A DNA stretch of 64,000 nucleotides from Pelagibacteraceae bacterium. GTDB taxonomy: Bacteria > Pseudomonadota > Alphaproteobacteria > Pelagibacterales > Pelagibacteraceae. Shown one piece after another: positions 1 to 9,749 of the stretch (within the stretch, counting starts at the first letter, position 1; each line of letters begins with the position of its first letter). The notes beneath the pieces are model-generated. The model made no database searches. It saw only the letters and a program-made list of their open reading frames with translations, and was not told the origin of the DNA. The stretch spans positions 1 through 64,000 of the forward strand of contig SHWS01000006.1 in the NCBI GenBank assembly GCA_009693705.1. The letters run 5' to 3'. A program made the position numbers and the translations under genes.

Positions 1-335
1 TTTGAGTTACTCAAAAGAACTGGTATTGCAATTCTTGAACTTGGGTCTGTTAGTATTAAAAGATCACTATTAAAGTTATTTATAATTTTTAATAGTTTAA
101 ATGCTGATTTTATATAATTTAATATTGATCCTCTTGTAACATCAAAATTAATAATTTTCTTATAAAATGTTTCGTTCTTAAAAATTTCATTAGCATGATT
201 AACTTGATTGCTAATAATTATTAATTTTCTTTTATATTTTAAGAATAATGCTCGCAGTAAAGGAATATGAAATATTGCATCTCCAATACCTCTGTAAGAA
301 ATTATTACAATTATTTTTTTTATTTGATTATCCAA
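1..335 (-). CDS. Glycosyltransferase family 9 (heptosyltransferase-like), N-terminal part
   Basis: Minus-strand reading frame open to the window edge, so the C-terminus lies outside. The visible 111 residues begin with a beta strand (KKIIVIISY), then RGIGDAIFHIPLLRAL, which matches the GxGDxxxxxPxLRAL signature at the start of ADP-heptose:LPS heptosyltransferases and other GT9 enzymes. A second strand (KLIIISN) and a segment reading SDLLILTDPSS follow, as in a GT-B fold. A stop codon lies directly upstream in frame, so TTG at 335 is the only good start. It overlaps the end of the preceding small gene by 16 nt. Role in lipopolysaccharide or surface glycan assembly is inferred from family. Confidence 0.6.
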   Translation of the reverse strand, partial: MDNQIKKIIVIISYRGIGDAIFHIPLLRALFLKYKRKLIIISNQVNHANEIFKNETFYKKIINFDVTRGSILNYIKSAFKLLKIINNFNSDLLILTDPSSRIAIPVLLSNS

Positions 336-502
336 TTAGAGAATTTTTTTAAATTTTTATTAATATAATTTGGAAAACTATTATTGATATGAACTATTTT
401 TAGCGTTTCGTCATTTAAGAAGTTTATTCTATTTTTAATATAATATTTTTTGTGATAATTTTTTTGAAATTTTTTTTCTTTTTCCTTATCTTTGTATGGC
501 AT
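320..502 (-). CDS. Small basic hypothetical protein, 60 aa
   Basis: A 60-residue, lysine- and asparagine-rich protein beginning MPYKDKEKEKKFQKNYHKKYY. I do not recognise a function. The start resembles the N-terminus of many short phage or island proteins that begin MPYKDKEKQ, some of which continue into HNH-type domains, but no HNH residues follow here, so it may be a truncated relic. Its ATG overlaps the stop of the upstream broken gene as TAATG, and its 3' end overlaps the glycosyltransferase start by 16 nt. This spacing is what a translated operon gene would show. It could still be a chance frame in AT-rich DNA. Confidence 0.4.
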   Translation of the reverse strand: MPYKDKEKEKKFQKNYHKKYYIKNRINFLNDETLKIVHINNSFPNYINKNLKKFSNWIIK

Positions 503-638
503 TATCTAACTTTATCTATAAGCTCCTGGGGTATCTTCTTTTGTGTTCCCTCAAATACAAAGTTTTCTGTCATATAGGAAATTATAGGATGCTTTAGGAA
601 TTTTTCTATAATATTTTAGCGGCTTCAAATGCACGTTA
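502..638 (-). pseudogene. 3' remnant of an unidentified island gene
   Basis: On the minus strand, 615-502 encodes 37 residues ending MTENFVFEGTQKKIPQELID-KVR and a stop, with protein-like composition. Immediately upstream the frame is closed by TAA at 618-616, while a neighbouring frame (635-609) reads RAFEAAKIL before its own stop. The two pieces join naturally if a frameshift near 610-620 is assumed. No start codon or N-terminal domain is present. I read this as the decayed C-terminus of an island gene; the family is not recognised. Its stop overlaps the next ATG (TAATG at 504-500). Confidence 0.4.
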
Positions 639-665
639 GTCAGCAGTAAAGGTCAAAGTAGATAG

Positions 666-800
666 TTACATATTTCTTTTTTTACCCCATCCAGGTACCT
701 CAAGATCTTCTATTATTTGGAAATGGTTTGGGAAAACTACGGTCGCACAACTAGACAAGAGTCTGCTTTTGTGATTCAATATTTATTAGGAAAGTTATAG
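666..800 (+). pseudogene. Plus-strand coding remnant of unknown family
   Basis: The frame 666-800 gives 44 residues ending in TAG, including TPSRYLKIFYYLEMVW followed by ENYGRTTRQESAFVIQYLLGKL. The composition (Trp, Arg, Gly, Gln) is unlike random translation of this AT-rich DNA, and local GC content is raised. The frame is blocked upstream by TAG at 663-665 and has no convincing start, so it looks like the C-terminal end of a lost gene. It converges with the minus-strand remnant at 502-638 and stops directly before the tRNA-Ser-like sequence. No family identified. Confidence 0.35.
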
Positions 801-890
801 TGAAATCATGTTTAGGAGTTGAAGGCGCCCGCTTGGAAAGCGTGTATACTGTTAAAGGTATCAAGGGTTCGAATCCCTTTCTCTCAGCCA
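801..890 (+). tRNA. tRNA-Ser(GGA)-like sequence, degenerate 5' half
   Basis: From about 818 the sequence matches a class II tRNA-Ser: TTGAAGGC, loop TTGGAAA with anticodon GGA, a long variable arm (TGTATACTGTTAAAGGTATC), a clean T-arm (AAGGG-TTCGAAT-CCCTT), TCTCTCAG and an encoded CCA at 888-890. The 5' part does not fit: 801-807 pairs with the 3' acceptor strand at only 4 of 7 positions, U8 is A, the D-stem needs two G-U pairs, and the anticodon stem has a C-T mismatch. I infer a decayed or recombined tRNA, such as an integration-site remnant at an island edge. A functional but unusual tRNA is less likely. Confidence 0.55.
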
Positions 891-892
891 CT

Positions 893-922
893 AAAAAAAC
901 CATATTTTAAAGGGTTTTTTTT
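893..922 (+). terminator. Hairpin terminator after the tRNA-Ser-like sequence
   Basis: AAAAAAACC (893-901) pairs with GGTTTTTTT (913-921) around an 11-nt loop, ending in a T run. This is a plausible factor-independent terminator separating the island edge from gyrB. The stem is mostly A-T, so its strength is uncertain. Confidence 0.5.
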
Positions 923-994
923 GCATTATTTAAGTTGTTATATAATTATAAATAAACAATTTTAAAAAAAAATGTTATAATTTATTTTTCCTAA

Positions 995-3061
<2,067 letters not shown>

Positions 3062-3063
3062 AA

Positions 3064-4344
3064 ATGAAGTTTTTTGAAACTTCAAAATATTTTTCATTAA
3101 AAAAATCAACTTACATTATATTAAGATGGATTGGCATAATTGGGCAATTGCTTACTGTAAATATTGTATATATTTTACTAGATTTTAATTTTAATTTCAT
3201 AATTTCAAATGTAGCAATTTTTTTTGGAATTCTCAGTAATTTATATTTAATTTATATTTATGATAAAACTCAACTTTCAGAAAGATCTTCATTTATATTT
3301 CTTATTCTTGATGTTTTACAATTAAGCTTCTTAATTTATCTAACTGGAGGCATTACTAACCCTTTTGTTATTTTTTTAATTCTACCGAGCATTTTTTCAT
3401 CAACTAATCTAGGGATTAAAGTAAGCTTATTTTTAGTTATAATTACATCTTTATTAATAGTTTTTTTATCATTTAATTTTCAACCTCTACCACACCCAAT
3501 TAATATAAATAACACCCTAAATCCCTATGTATTTTATGCTATTCCTATTTCACTAATTTTAGCATTATTCTTTTTAAACTATTTTGCTTTTTTATTTGGA
3601 AAAGAAACTATAGTTAGAAAAGAAGCCATGTCTCGAATGGAAAATATTATGGCAAAAGAACATGAACTATTATCTTTAGGCGGGCAAGCAGCAGCAGCAG
3701 CACATTCACTTGGAACACCGTTATCGACAATTAAAATAATTGTAAAAGAGCTAAAAGATCAATTTAAAAATCAAAATGAAATTACAAAAGATATTGATTT
3801 ACTTTCAGGTCAAGTTGAAAGATGTAATGAAATTTTAAAAAAATTAAGTTTAAATCCCATAGAAGAAGATACTTTTATTGATAAAGATTCAACCATGAGA
3901 GATTATTTGAGTGAAATTATTTTATCCTATAAACAAACTAGCACTAAAAACTTTATTTTTAATTATGATCAAGATTCAAGCACCAAAAAAATTACTAAGT
4001 CAACGGAAGTAGTTTATGGTTTAAGAAATTTTATAGGTAATGCAAATAAGTTTTCTAAAAAAAATGTATTTATTAATCTTAGAAGTGATAGCGAAATAAC
4101 AGAAATCGTTATCGAAGATGATGGCATAGGTTATTCGAATGATATTTTTTCAAAAATTGGAGAGCCTTATTTAAAAACTTCCAATCAGTCACAAATCTCT
4201 AAAGCTGGTTTAGGTCTTGGTATTTTTATTGGAAAAATTCTTCTAGAAAAAAACTTTGCATCTGTAAATTGTAACAATTCAAAGACTAGATCTGGAGCAG
4301 AAGTAGTCATTTGCTGGAAAAATAAAGATTTGTTTAGTATTTAA
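3064..4344 (+). CDS. regB: RegB/PrrB-family redox sensor histidine kinase
   Basis: Membrane sensor kinase controlling energy-metabolism genes through a RegA-type regulator. The first 180 residues hold about six membrane segments. The loop motif GGITNPF (95-101) matches the GGxxNPF ubiquinone-binding signature of RegB. The phosphorylation box is [15 protein letters not shown] with His214, the RegB form of the H-box, and Cys254 in RCNEIL corresponds to the redox-active cysteine. The C-terminal ATPase has DDGIGYS and [10 protein letters not shown]. Length 426 aa is normal for the family. It starts 2 nt after gyrB, and its TAA shares a TTAA with the stop of convergent cobT. No response regulator gene is in the window. 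Confidence 0.88.
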   Translation: MKFFETSKYFSLKKSTYIILRWIGIIGQLLTVNIVYILLDFNFNFIISNVAIFFGILSNLYLIYIYDKTQLSERSSFIFLILDVLQLSFLIYLTGGITNPFVIFLILPSIFSSTNLGIKVSLFLVIITSLLIVFLSFNFQPLPHPININNTLNPYVFYAIPISLILALFFLNYFAFLFGKETIVRKEAMSRMENIMAKEHELLSLGGQAAAAAHSLGTPLSTIKIIVKELKDQFKNQNEITKDIDLLSGQVERCNEILKKLSLNPIEEDTFIDKDSTMRDYLSEIILSYKQTSTKNFIFNYDQDSSTKKITKSTEVVYGLRNFIGNANKFSKKNVFINLRSDSEITEIVIEDDGIGYSNDIFSKIGEPYLKTSNQSQISKAGLGLGIFIGKILLEKNFASVNCNNSKTRSGAEVVICWKNKDLFSI

Positions 4345-6143
4345 TGAAATTTTGATTTTGTTTCAAATAATGAACTTAATTGAGAAATCATTACATCTCC
4401 AAGCTCATTTACATCAGTAATTTTTATTGCCCGGTCGTAATATCTTGATACATCATGCCCAATCCCAATTGCTAAAATTTCAATATCAGTTTTATCTTCA
4501 ATAAATTTTACCATTTTTTTTAGGTGTTTTTCTAAAAAATCTCCAGAATTAACTGATAATGTTGAATCATCAACAGGAGCGCCATCAGAAATAACCATAA
4601 GAATTTTTCTTTCTTCTTTTCTTTTTTTTAATCTATTAAAAGCCCAAGAAATTGCCTCACCGTCAATATTTTCTTTAAGAAGACCTTCTTTTAACATCAA
4701 GCCAAGATTATTTTTAACTTGTCGCCATGGTGTATCTGCGCTTTTATAAATAATATGTCTTAGATCATTTAATCTTCCAGGATTTTTAGGCTTAGTATTT
4801 TTATTCCAAAGCTCTCTACTTTGGCCACCTTTCCAATTTTTTGTAGTGAAGCCTAATATTTCGACTTTAACAGCACATCTTTCTAATGTTCTAGATAGGA
4901 TATCTGCACATATAGCAGCTATGGTAATTGGCCTACCTCTCATTGAACCAGAGTTATCAATTAATAAAGTCACGATCGTATCCTTAAAATCTATATTTTT
5001 TTCTTTTTTAAAAGAAAGTGAATTATATGGATCCATAATTATTCTTGGTAATTTAGAGCTGTCGAGCAGACCTTCTTCTAAATCAAATTCCCATGCTCGA
5101 TTTTGTTTAGCAAGCAATTGTCGTTGAAGTTTATTTGCAAGCTTTGTGATTATATCCTGAAAACCAATTAATTGCTGATCTAAAGTTTTTCTAAGTTTAA
5201 TTGTCTCTTGTGAATTTTCTAAATTTTCTGATTTAACTATTTCATCATACTCTGTAGTAAATATTTTATAGTCAAGATTAGCGTTATTAATATTTTTTTT
5301 TTGCATTACCTGTTCAGAACTTTGATTATCAGAGTCTGTATCTACCAATTGTTCATCTATTTTATATTCATCAATATTATAATCAGCATCTAAGCTGACA
5401 TCAGATTCTTCCTCTTTATTTTTTTCGTTTTTATCATCAGAGTCATTTTGTTCATTTTCATTAGATGGGTTATTTTCATCTTGTTCAGGATTTTCTTCTC
5501 TAGTTTCCTGATTTTCTTCACTTTCAAAAATATCCATTTGTTCAAGTATTTCTGAGAATCTTGAACTATAATTATTTTGATTTTCTAAATTGTCTTCTAA
5601 AAATTTCATATGTTTAGAAATTGATTGATTAAATTCGTTTTCCCAAAAACTCAACATTTTAGAGGTTAAAGGATTTAATTTAACTTTGTGAAAATTTTTG
5701 AGCATATATAGCTCAAATGCCTCTACGATTGGTACATCCTCTTTTGTTTTAAGTTGATCTTTTCTCTTAAGATTAATTATTTGATTATAATTTTCAAGAA
5801 AGTTTTTTTTTATTCCTTTTAAAATTTTGCCACCTAATGTTTCATATCTTATTTTTTCAGCTATATTATAAAGAGTTCGACATGAGGAGTTGTTAGGAAG
5901 ATTTTTTTTATAAACTGATTCATTAGAAAATTTTTTTTTTAATGCCACTGAATCTACTTCGGCTCTAAACTTAGTAAAATCAGACTTATTTGATAAATTA
6001 TCTATTTGAAAAAAATCAAATTTTTTTGAACTTTTATTATTATTTTTATTTTCTTTAACCTTAAAGTCTTCAGAAATAACTCTAGCCGTGGACTCAAGAG
6101 CTTGTTTAAATTTTTCTTTAAGAGCTTCCTCTTTGGTGCTCAT
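4341..6143 (-). CDS. cobT: Cobaltochelatase CobT subunit (VWA domain)
   Basis: CobT is the von Willebrand A subunit that with AAA+ CobS drives CobN-type cobalt insertion into hydrogenobyrinic acid diamide. This 600-aa protein has the family layout: an N-terminal helical region, a very acidic linker at about residues 205-270, and a C-terminal VWA domain with the MIDAS motif DNSGSMRG near residue 397. It begins one base after the cobS stop. No cobN or other cobalamin gene is in the window, so either the partner is elsewhere or the pair serves another metal or protein-remodelling role. This orphan state is inferred only from the window. Confidence 0.87.
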   Translation of the reverse strand: MSTKEEALKEKFKQALESTARVISEDFKVKENKNNNKSSKKFDFFQIDNLSNKSDFTKFRAEVDSVALKKKFSNESVYKKNLPNNSSCRTLYNIAEKIRYETLGGKILKGIKKNFLENYNQIINLKRKDQLKTKEDVPIVEAFELYMLKNFHKVKLNPLTSKMLSFWENEFNQSISKHMKFLEDNLENQNNYSSRFSEILEQMDIFESEENQETREENPEQDENNPSNENEQNDSDDKNEKNKEEESDVSLDADYNIDEYKIDEQLVDTDSDNQSSEQVMQKKNINNANLDYKIFTTEYDEIVKSENLENSQETIKLRKTLDQQLIGFQDIITKLANKLQRQLLAKQNRAWEFDLEEGLLDSSKLPRIIMDPYNSLSFKKEKNIDFKDTIVTLLIDNSGSMRGRPITIAAICADILSRTLERCAVKVEILGFTTKNWKGGQSRELWNKNTKPKNPGRLNDLRHIIYKSADTPWRQVKNNLGLMLKEGLLKENIDGEAISWAFNRLKKRKEERKILMVISDGAPVDDSTLSVNSGDFLEKHLKKMVKFIEDKTDIEILAIGIGHDVSRYYDRAIKITDVNELGDVMISQLSSLFETKSKFH

Positions 6144-7118
6144 TTAAATCTGAGTATTGATCAAAGACTCTGGCAACTCTTCTCCAAAACATCTTTGATA
6201 ATATTCCGAGATAGTGCTCTTTTCAATTTCGTCACATTTATTTAGAAAAGTTAACCTAAAAGCATATCCAATATCTTTAAAAATTTCTGTGTTCTCGGCC
6301 CAATGGATAACTGTTCTTGGGCTCATGACGGTTGAAATATCACCCGCAATAAAACCTTTTCTCGTCAAAGATGCAACTTTGATCATATTAACGACTTTTT
6401 CTTTTCCTTTTGGATTATTTAGATTTTTGTTTTTAGACAATACTATATCCATTTCTCTCTCAGGGCTTAGATAATTTAGCGTGGCTACAATATTCCATCT
6501 ATCCATTTGCCCCTGATTTATTTGTTGAGTTCCGTGATAAAGACCAGTTGTATCTCCTAAACCTACTGTATTAGATGTTGCGAATAATCTAAAAAATTTA
6601 TTTTGTTTAATAACTTTATTTTTATCAAGTAACGTAAAACTACCCTCAGCTTCAAGTACTCTTTGAATTACAAACATAACATCTGGTCTGCCAGCATCGT
6701 ATTCATCAAAAACTAGGGCAACTGGGTTTTGAATAGACCAGGGCAAAATACCCTCATTAAATTGAGTGACTTGTTTACCATCTTTTAAGACAATGGCATC
6801 CTTCCCAATTAGATCAATTCTGCTCACGTGACTATCAAGATTGACTCTTATACATGGCCAATTTAATCTAGCTGCAATTTGTTCAATGTGTGTTGATTTT
6901 CCAGTGCCATGATAGCCTTGAACTAAGACTCTTTTATTATAACAAAATCCAGAAATAATAGCCAAAGTAGTATCTTTATCAAATTTATAGTTTTTATCTA
7001 TTTCAGGGACATATTCACTTTTTTTTGAAAAGGCATCTACCTGCATTTCAGAATCGAAACCAAATGTTTGCTTTAAAGAAATTTTTATGTCTGGTTGAAT
7101 ATTTAAATTAGGTGTCAA
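6144..7118 (-). CDS. cobS: Cobaltochelatase CobS subunit (AAA+ ATPase)
   Basis: AAA+ ATPase of the MoxR/CobS type, working as a ring with CobT. Walker [10 protein letters not shown] lies near residues 68-76, Walker [10 protein letters not shown] near 130-138, followed by a sensor segment with FATSNTVG. The 324-aa length is normal. The start overlaps the end of the upstream DnaJ-domain gene by 11 nt and the stop abuts cobT, so DnaJ-cobS-cobT is probably one transcript. The gene trio is a standard alphaproteobacterial arrangement. Substrate cannot be decided from the sequence because no CobN large subunit is nearby. Confidence 0.88.
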   Translation of the reverse strand: MTPNLNIQPDIKISLKQTFGFDSEMQVDAFSKKSEYVPEIDKNYKFDKDTTLAIISGFCYNKRVLVQGYHGTGKSTHIEQIAARLNWPCIRVNLDSHVSRIDLIGKDAIVLKDGKQVTQFNEGILPWSIQNPVALVFDEYDAGRPDVMFVIQRVLEAEGSFTLLDKNKVIKQNKFFRLFATSNTVGLGDTTGLYHGTQQINQGQMDRWNIVATLNYLSPEREMDIVLSKNKNLNNPKGKEKVVNMIKVASLTRKGFIAGDISTVMSPRTVIHWAENTEIFKDIGYAFRLTFLNKCDEIEKSTISEYYQRCFGEELPESLINTQI

Positions 7119-7635
7119 TTTTTTCTCTATAAGTATTTTTTAGCTGCGTGTAAGCTAAAGTTATTAATTTTAATTTTTCCTCGTATTGTTTATTACCAGA
7201 ATTCATATCAGGGTGAAATTTTTTCACAAGTATTTTGAATTTGTCTTGTATTTTCTGCCATTTCAAACCAACTGAAACGCCTAAAATTTCGAAAGCTTTT
7301 ATATCTTTGTGATTGAATTTAAATTGACGCATATAATCAAAATCACTTTTAATCTTATCTTTGTCTAGCTCATCTCTTAAAGTGTTATTCCACAAAATTT
7401 TAAAAAAGTTATCAGAAGAACTAAAGCTTTGAGTAGGTTTGTGCCATACCATATCTGATTTTAAAAAATTCATAACTTCCTCATCATTCATGCCTAAAAA
7501 ATAATTCCAATTTTTATTAAATTCTTTGACGTGTTCTAAACACAGTAATCTGTATTTTTTGCTATTATCTTTCTCAACTGGTGCTTTATATTCACCAATT
7601 TCGTTACAATTTTTCCAGTCACAAATATTTTTCAT
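7108..7635 (-). CDS. DnaJ-domain protein next to cobS
   Basis: A 175-aa protein with a C-terminal J domain (about 115-175) containing the HPD motif near residue 140 in KKFHPDMNS, the site that stimulates DnaK ATPase. The N-terminal part carries Cys and His residues (CDWKNC, LLCLEHV) that may bind a metal. It has no Gly/Phe linker or DnaJ zinc domain, so it is a specialised J protein rather than DnaJ itself. It is first in the cobS-cobT operon, which suggests a co-chaperone role for that complex, an inference from position only. Its start lies just 21 bp from the divergent bolA start. Confidence 0.8.
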   Translation of the reverse strand: MKNICDWKNCNEIGEYKAPVEKDNSKKYRLLCLEHVKEFNKNWNYFLGMNDEEVMNFLKSDMVWHKPTQSFSSSDNFFKILWNNTLRDELDKDKIKSDFDYMRQFKFNHKDIKAFEILGVSVGLKWQKIQDKFKILVKKFHPDMNSGNKQYEEKLKLITLAYTQLKNTYREKIDT

Positions 7636-7656
7636 GATATATAATATTTTATATTT

Positions 7657-7917
7657 ATGGATATAAATGACTTAATTGCAATTGTAAAAAAAAAATTACA
7701 AAATCAAATTAAATTTGAAAAAATTATTATTGAGGACAAATCTTTCCTGCATCAGAACCATTCTAGTAATCAAAAAGGGAAGTTCCATTTAAAATTAAAC
7801 TTAATGTCAAAAGAACTGAAGGATTTGAAAAAAATTGATAGTAATAAAAAAATTTATAAAATACTAGAAAATGAATTAAAAGAACTTATACACTCAATTC
7901 AAATTTCAATAAATTAA
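7657..7917 (+). CDS. bolA: BolA-family protein
   Basis: An 86-aa BolA-like protein: the HxS signature region reads LHQNHSSNQKGKFHLKL, followed by the family ending KIYKILENELKELIHSIQI. BolA proteins pair with monothiol glutaredoxins at shared Fe-S clusters and affect envelope genes. The usual HGH loop is only partly kept (QNHS), so cluster ligation may differ from E. coli BolA. The neighbourhood (DnaJ-cobS-cobT on the other strand) is the usual alphaproteobacterial one. It overlaps the 3' end of convergent aroB by 12 nt. Confidence 0.83.
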   Translation: MDINDLIAIVKKKLQNQIKFEKIIIEDKSFLHQNHSSNQKGKFHLKLNLMSKELKDLKKIDSNKKIYKILENELKELIHSIQISIN

Positions 7918-9012
7918 TTCCTCTTTTAAAAAAAGACCTAGATATCTTTTGTCATACTCTTTATTTAAAATTGGCAAACCAATTTTTTTTAATAAAATTA
8001 AATTAATTTTTTCAGAGTTATTTTTTTTATCTTTAGACATAAATGACAAAATCTTATTTAAATCTTTAATCGTAAAAAATTTACTTAAATTACTTGGCAA
8101 ATTGGCTTTTTTAATATGGTTATCAATTAAATTATATTCTTTCTGATTGAGGAAATTATTTTTTATACTGAATCTAAGTGCTGATTGCATACCTAGAATT
8201 ACGGCTTCTCCATGATTTAGTTTGTTTGAATAATTTAAAGATGCTTCGTAAGCATGGGCAAATGTATGACCAAAATTTAAAGTTTTTCTTAAATTTTTCT
8301 CTTTTTCATCTTTCTCAACTAGATTTTTTTTAATCTTACAGCTTTCAAAAATAGCTTTGTCAATAAATGGAGATTTTAAATTTAAAATATTAATAATATT
8401 TTTGTTTAAAAAGTTGAATAATGTTTTGTCTGCAATTAAAGAGTGTTTTAGAATTTCTCCATATCCACAAATTATCTCTCTTTTCGGAAGAGTTTGCAAT
8501 AAGCTGATATCACTTACAACTAAACTTGGTTGATAAAAACTTCCAATAAGATTTTTTCCGAACTTTGTGTTAACCCCAGTTTTGCCACCAATCGATGAGT
8601 CTACTTGTGATAAAAGTGTAGTTGGTAAGTTTATAAATTTAAGACCTCTTTTAAACAGGCTGGCAGCAAGTCCAGAAATATCTCCTGTAATTCCACCACC
8701 AATTGATATTAAACAGTCATTTCTAGAAAAATTATTTTTAAGCAAAATTTCTAAAATTTTATTAACACTACTTAGATTTTTGTTTACCTCACTAGCTTTA
8801 ATATAGTGAGTGCTTAAATTTTTTATATTTAATGATTTTATTATTCTAAAAACTATTTTTTTTGGAATATTACTGTCAATTACAAGCAAACATTTTTTAA
8901 ATTCTAATGAACTCATCTTAATTAATTTTGATAAATTTGAAATTAAATTAGAACCAATAAAAATTGGATATTCTGAGCTTTTGGTTTTAACTTTTAATTT
9001 GATGAGTTTCAT
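7906..9012 (-). CDS. aroB: 3-dehydroquinate synthase
   Basis: Second step of the shikimate pathway, converting DAHP to 3-dehydroquinate with NAD and a divalent metal. NAD-site glycines are visible in SIGGGITGDISGLAAS (about residue 103-116) and the substrate region in QVDSSIGGKTGVN. Metal-site histidines appear in LKHSLI and FGHTFAHA. Length 368 aa fits the family. It overlaps the 3' end of aroK by 26 nt, so the two shikimate genes are translationally coupled, as in many proteobacteria. Confidence 0.94.
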   Translation of the reverse strand: MKLIKLKVKTKSSEYPIFIGSNLISNLSKLIKMSSLEFKKCLLVIDSNIPKKIVFRIIKSLNIKNLSTHYIKASEVNKNLSSVNKILEILLKNNFSRNDCLISIGGGITGDISGLAASLFKRGLKFINLPTTLLSQVDSSIGGKTGVNTKFGKNLIGSFYQPSLVVSDISLLQTLPKREIICGYGEILKHSLIADKTLFNFLNKNIINILNLKSPFIDKAIFESCKIKKNLVEKDEKEKNLRKTLNFGHTFAHAYEASLNYSNKLNHGEAVILGMQSALRFSIKNNFLNQKEYNLIDNHIKKANLPSNLSKFFTIKDLNKILSFMSKDKKNNSEKINLILLKKIGLPILNKEYDKRYLGLFLKEELIY

Positions 9013-9511
9013 AGATTTTTAGTACTTTATTGACTATTTGATCTTTATTTTGCTTATCACAGTTAATTTCATATTGAGCTTTAGAATAAATGTTAGATCG
9101 TTTTTTAATTAAATCAATCAATTCATTATCTGATGCTTTAAAAGCTAAGGGTCTTTTTCGGCTATTTTTAATTCTTTCTAACAATATTTTGTAATCCAAC
9201 TTCAGCCAAAAAGATAAATGATTTTCTAAAACTTCTTTTTGAATATTTTTATTTATAAAGGCTCCTCCTCCTAAAGAGACTACAATATTATTTTTTTTTA
9301 ATATTTTTAATGTAATTTTTTCTTCTAAATCTCTGAAAAACTCTTCACCTTTTGATTCAAAAATTTTAGATATTGTTATCTTTAACTCTTTTTCAATTTC
9401 TTGATCAATATCAAAAAATTTTTTTTTTAATTTTTGGGAAACTCTAAAACCTATTGAGGTTTTACCTGATCCCATCATTCCTACAAATACAATATTTTCT
9501 TTAAATTTCAT
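8987..9511 (-). CDS. aroK: Shikimate kinase
   Basis: Phosphorylates shikimate at the 3-hydroxyl. The P-loop GMMGSGKTS lies at residues 11-19 when translation starts at ATG 9511; the shikimate site has FFDIDQEIE and FRDLEEK, the second glycine loop is SLGGGAF, and the lid has RKRPLAF. I chose ATG 9511 (174 aa) because the family normally has the P-loop about ten residues from the start; a GTG at 9532 would add seven residues. It leads an aroK-aroB pair. Confidence 0.93.
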   Translation of the reverse strand: MKFKENIVFVGMMGSGKTSIGFRVSQKLKKKFFDIDQEIEKELKITISKIFESKGEEFFRDLEEKITLKILKKNNIVVSLGGGAFINKNIQKEVLENHLSFWLKLDYKILLERIKNSRKRPLAFKASDNELIDLIKKRSNIYSKAQYEINCDKQNKDQIVNKVLKIYETHQIKS

Positions 9512-9566
9512 AAGTTTCTTTTTAAAAAACACAAATATGTCTTAATTTGAAATTATTTAAAGCTAT

Positions 9567-9749
9567 ATGGGATTAAATGAAAAAACAAGTTCAGGACCAA
9601 ATAAAACTATAAGATTTATTATTAAGCTAGTTGTAGCCATTGTGGTTATTTTAGCGCTTGCTTTTGTTATTGCTAAATTAGATTTGCCAGCTCCTAAAAA
9701 AGAAATTGAAAAAGTTATTCCTAATGAAAATTTCGAAATTGTTAAGTAA
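9567..9749 (+). CDS. Small single-pass membrane protein, 60 aa
   Basis: Sixty residues with a polar N-terminus (NEKTSSGPNKT), one hydrophobic helix at about 16-38 (IIKLVVAIVVILALAFVIAK) and a short charged tail. No function recognised. It opens the plus-strand group that continues into a secreted protein, whose ATG at 9724 lies inside this gene's last 26 nt, so the two are probably co-translated. It lies opposite aroK, an arrangement seen with other small uncharacterised alphaproteobacterial genes. Confidence 0.6.
   Translation: MGLNEKTSSGPNKTIRFIIKLVVAIVVILALAFVIAKLDLPAPKKEIEKVIPNENFEIVK

Noticed and set aside
801-890. Normal functional tRNA-Ser
   Set aside because: Three acceptor mismatches, missing U8 and an anticodon-stem mismatch argue against it, though low-level function cannot be excluded.
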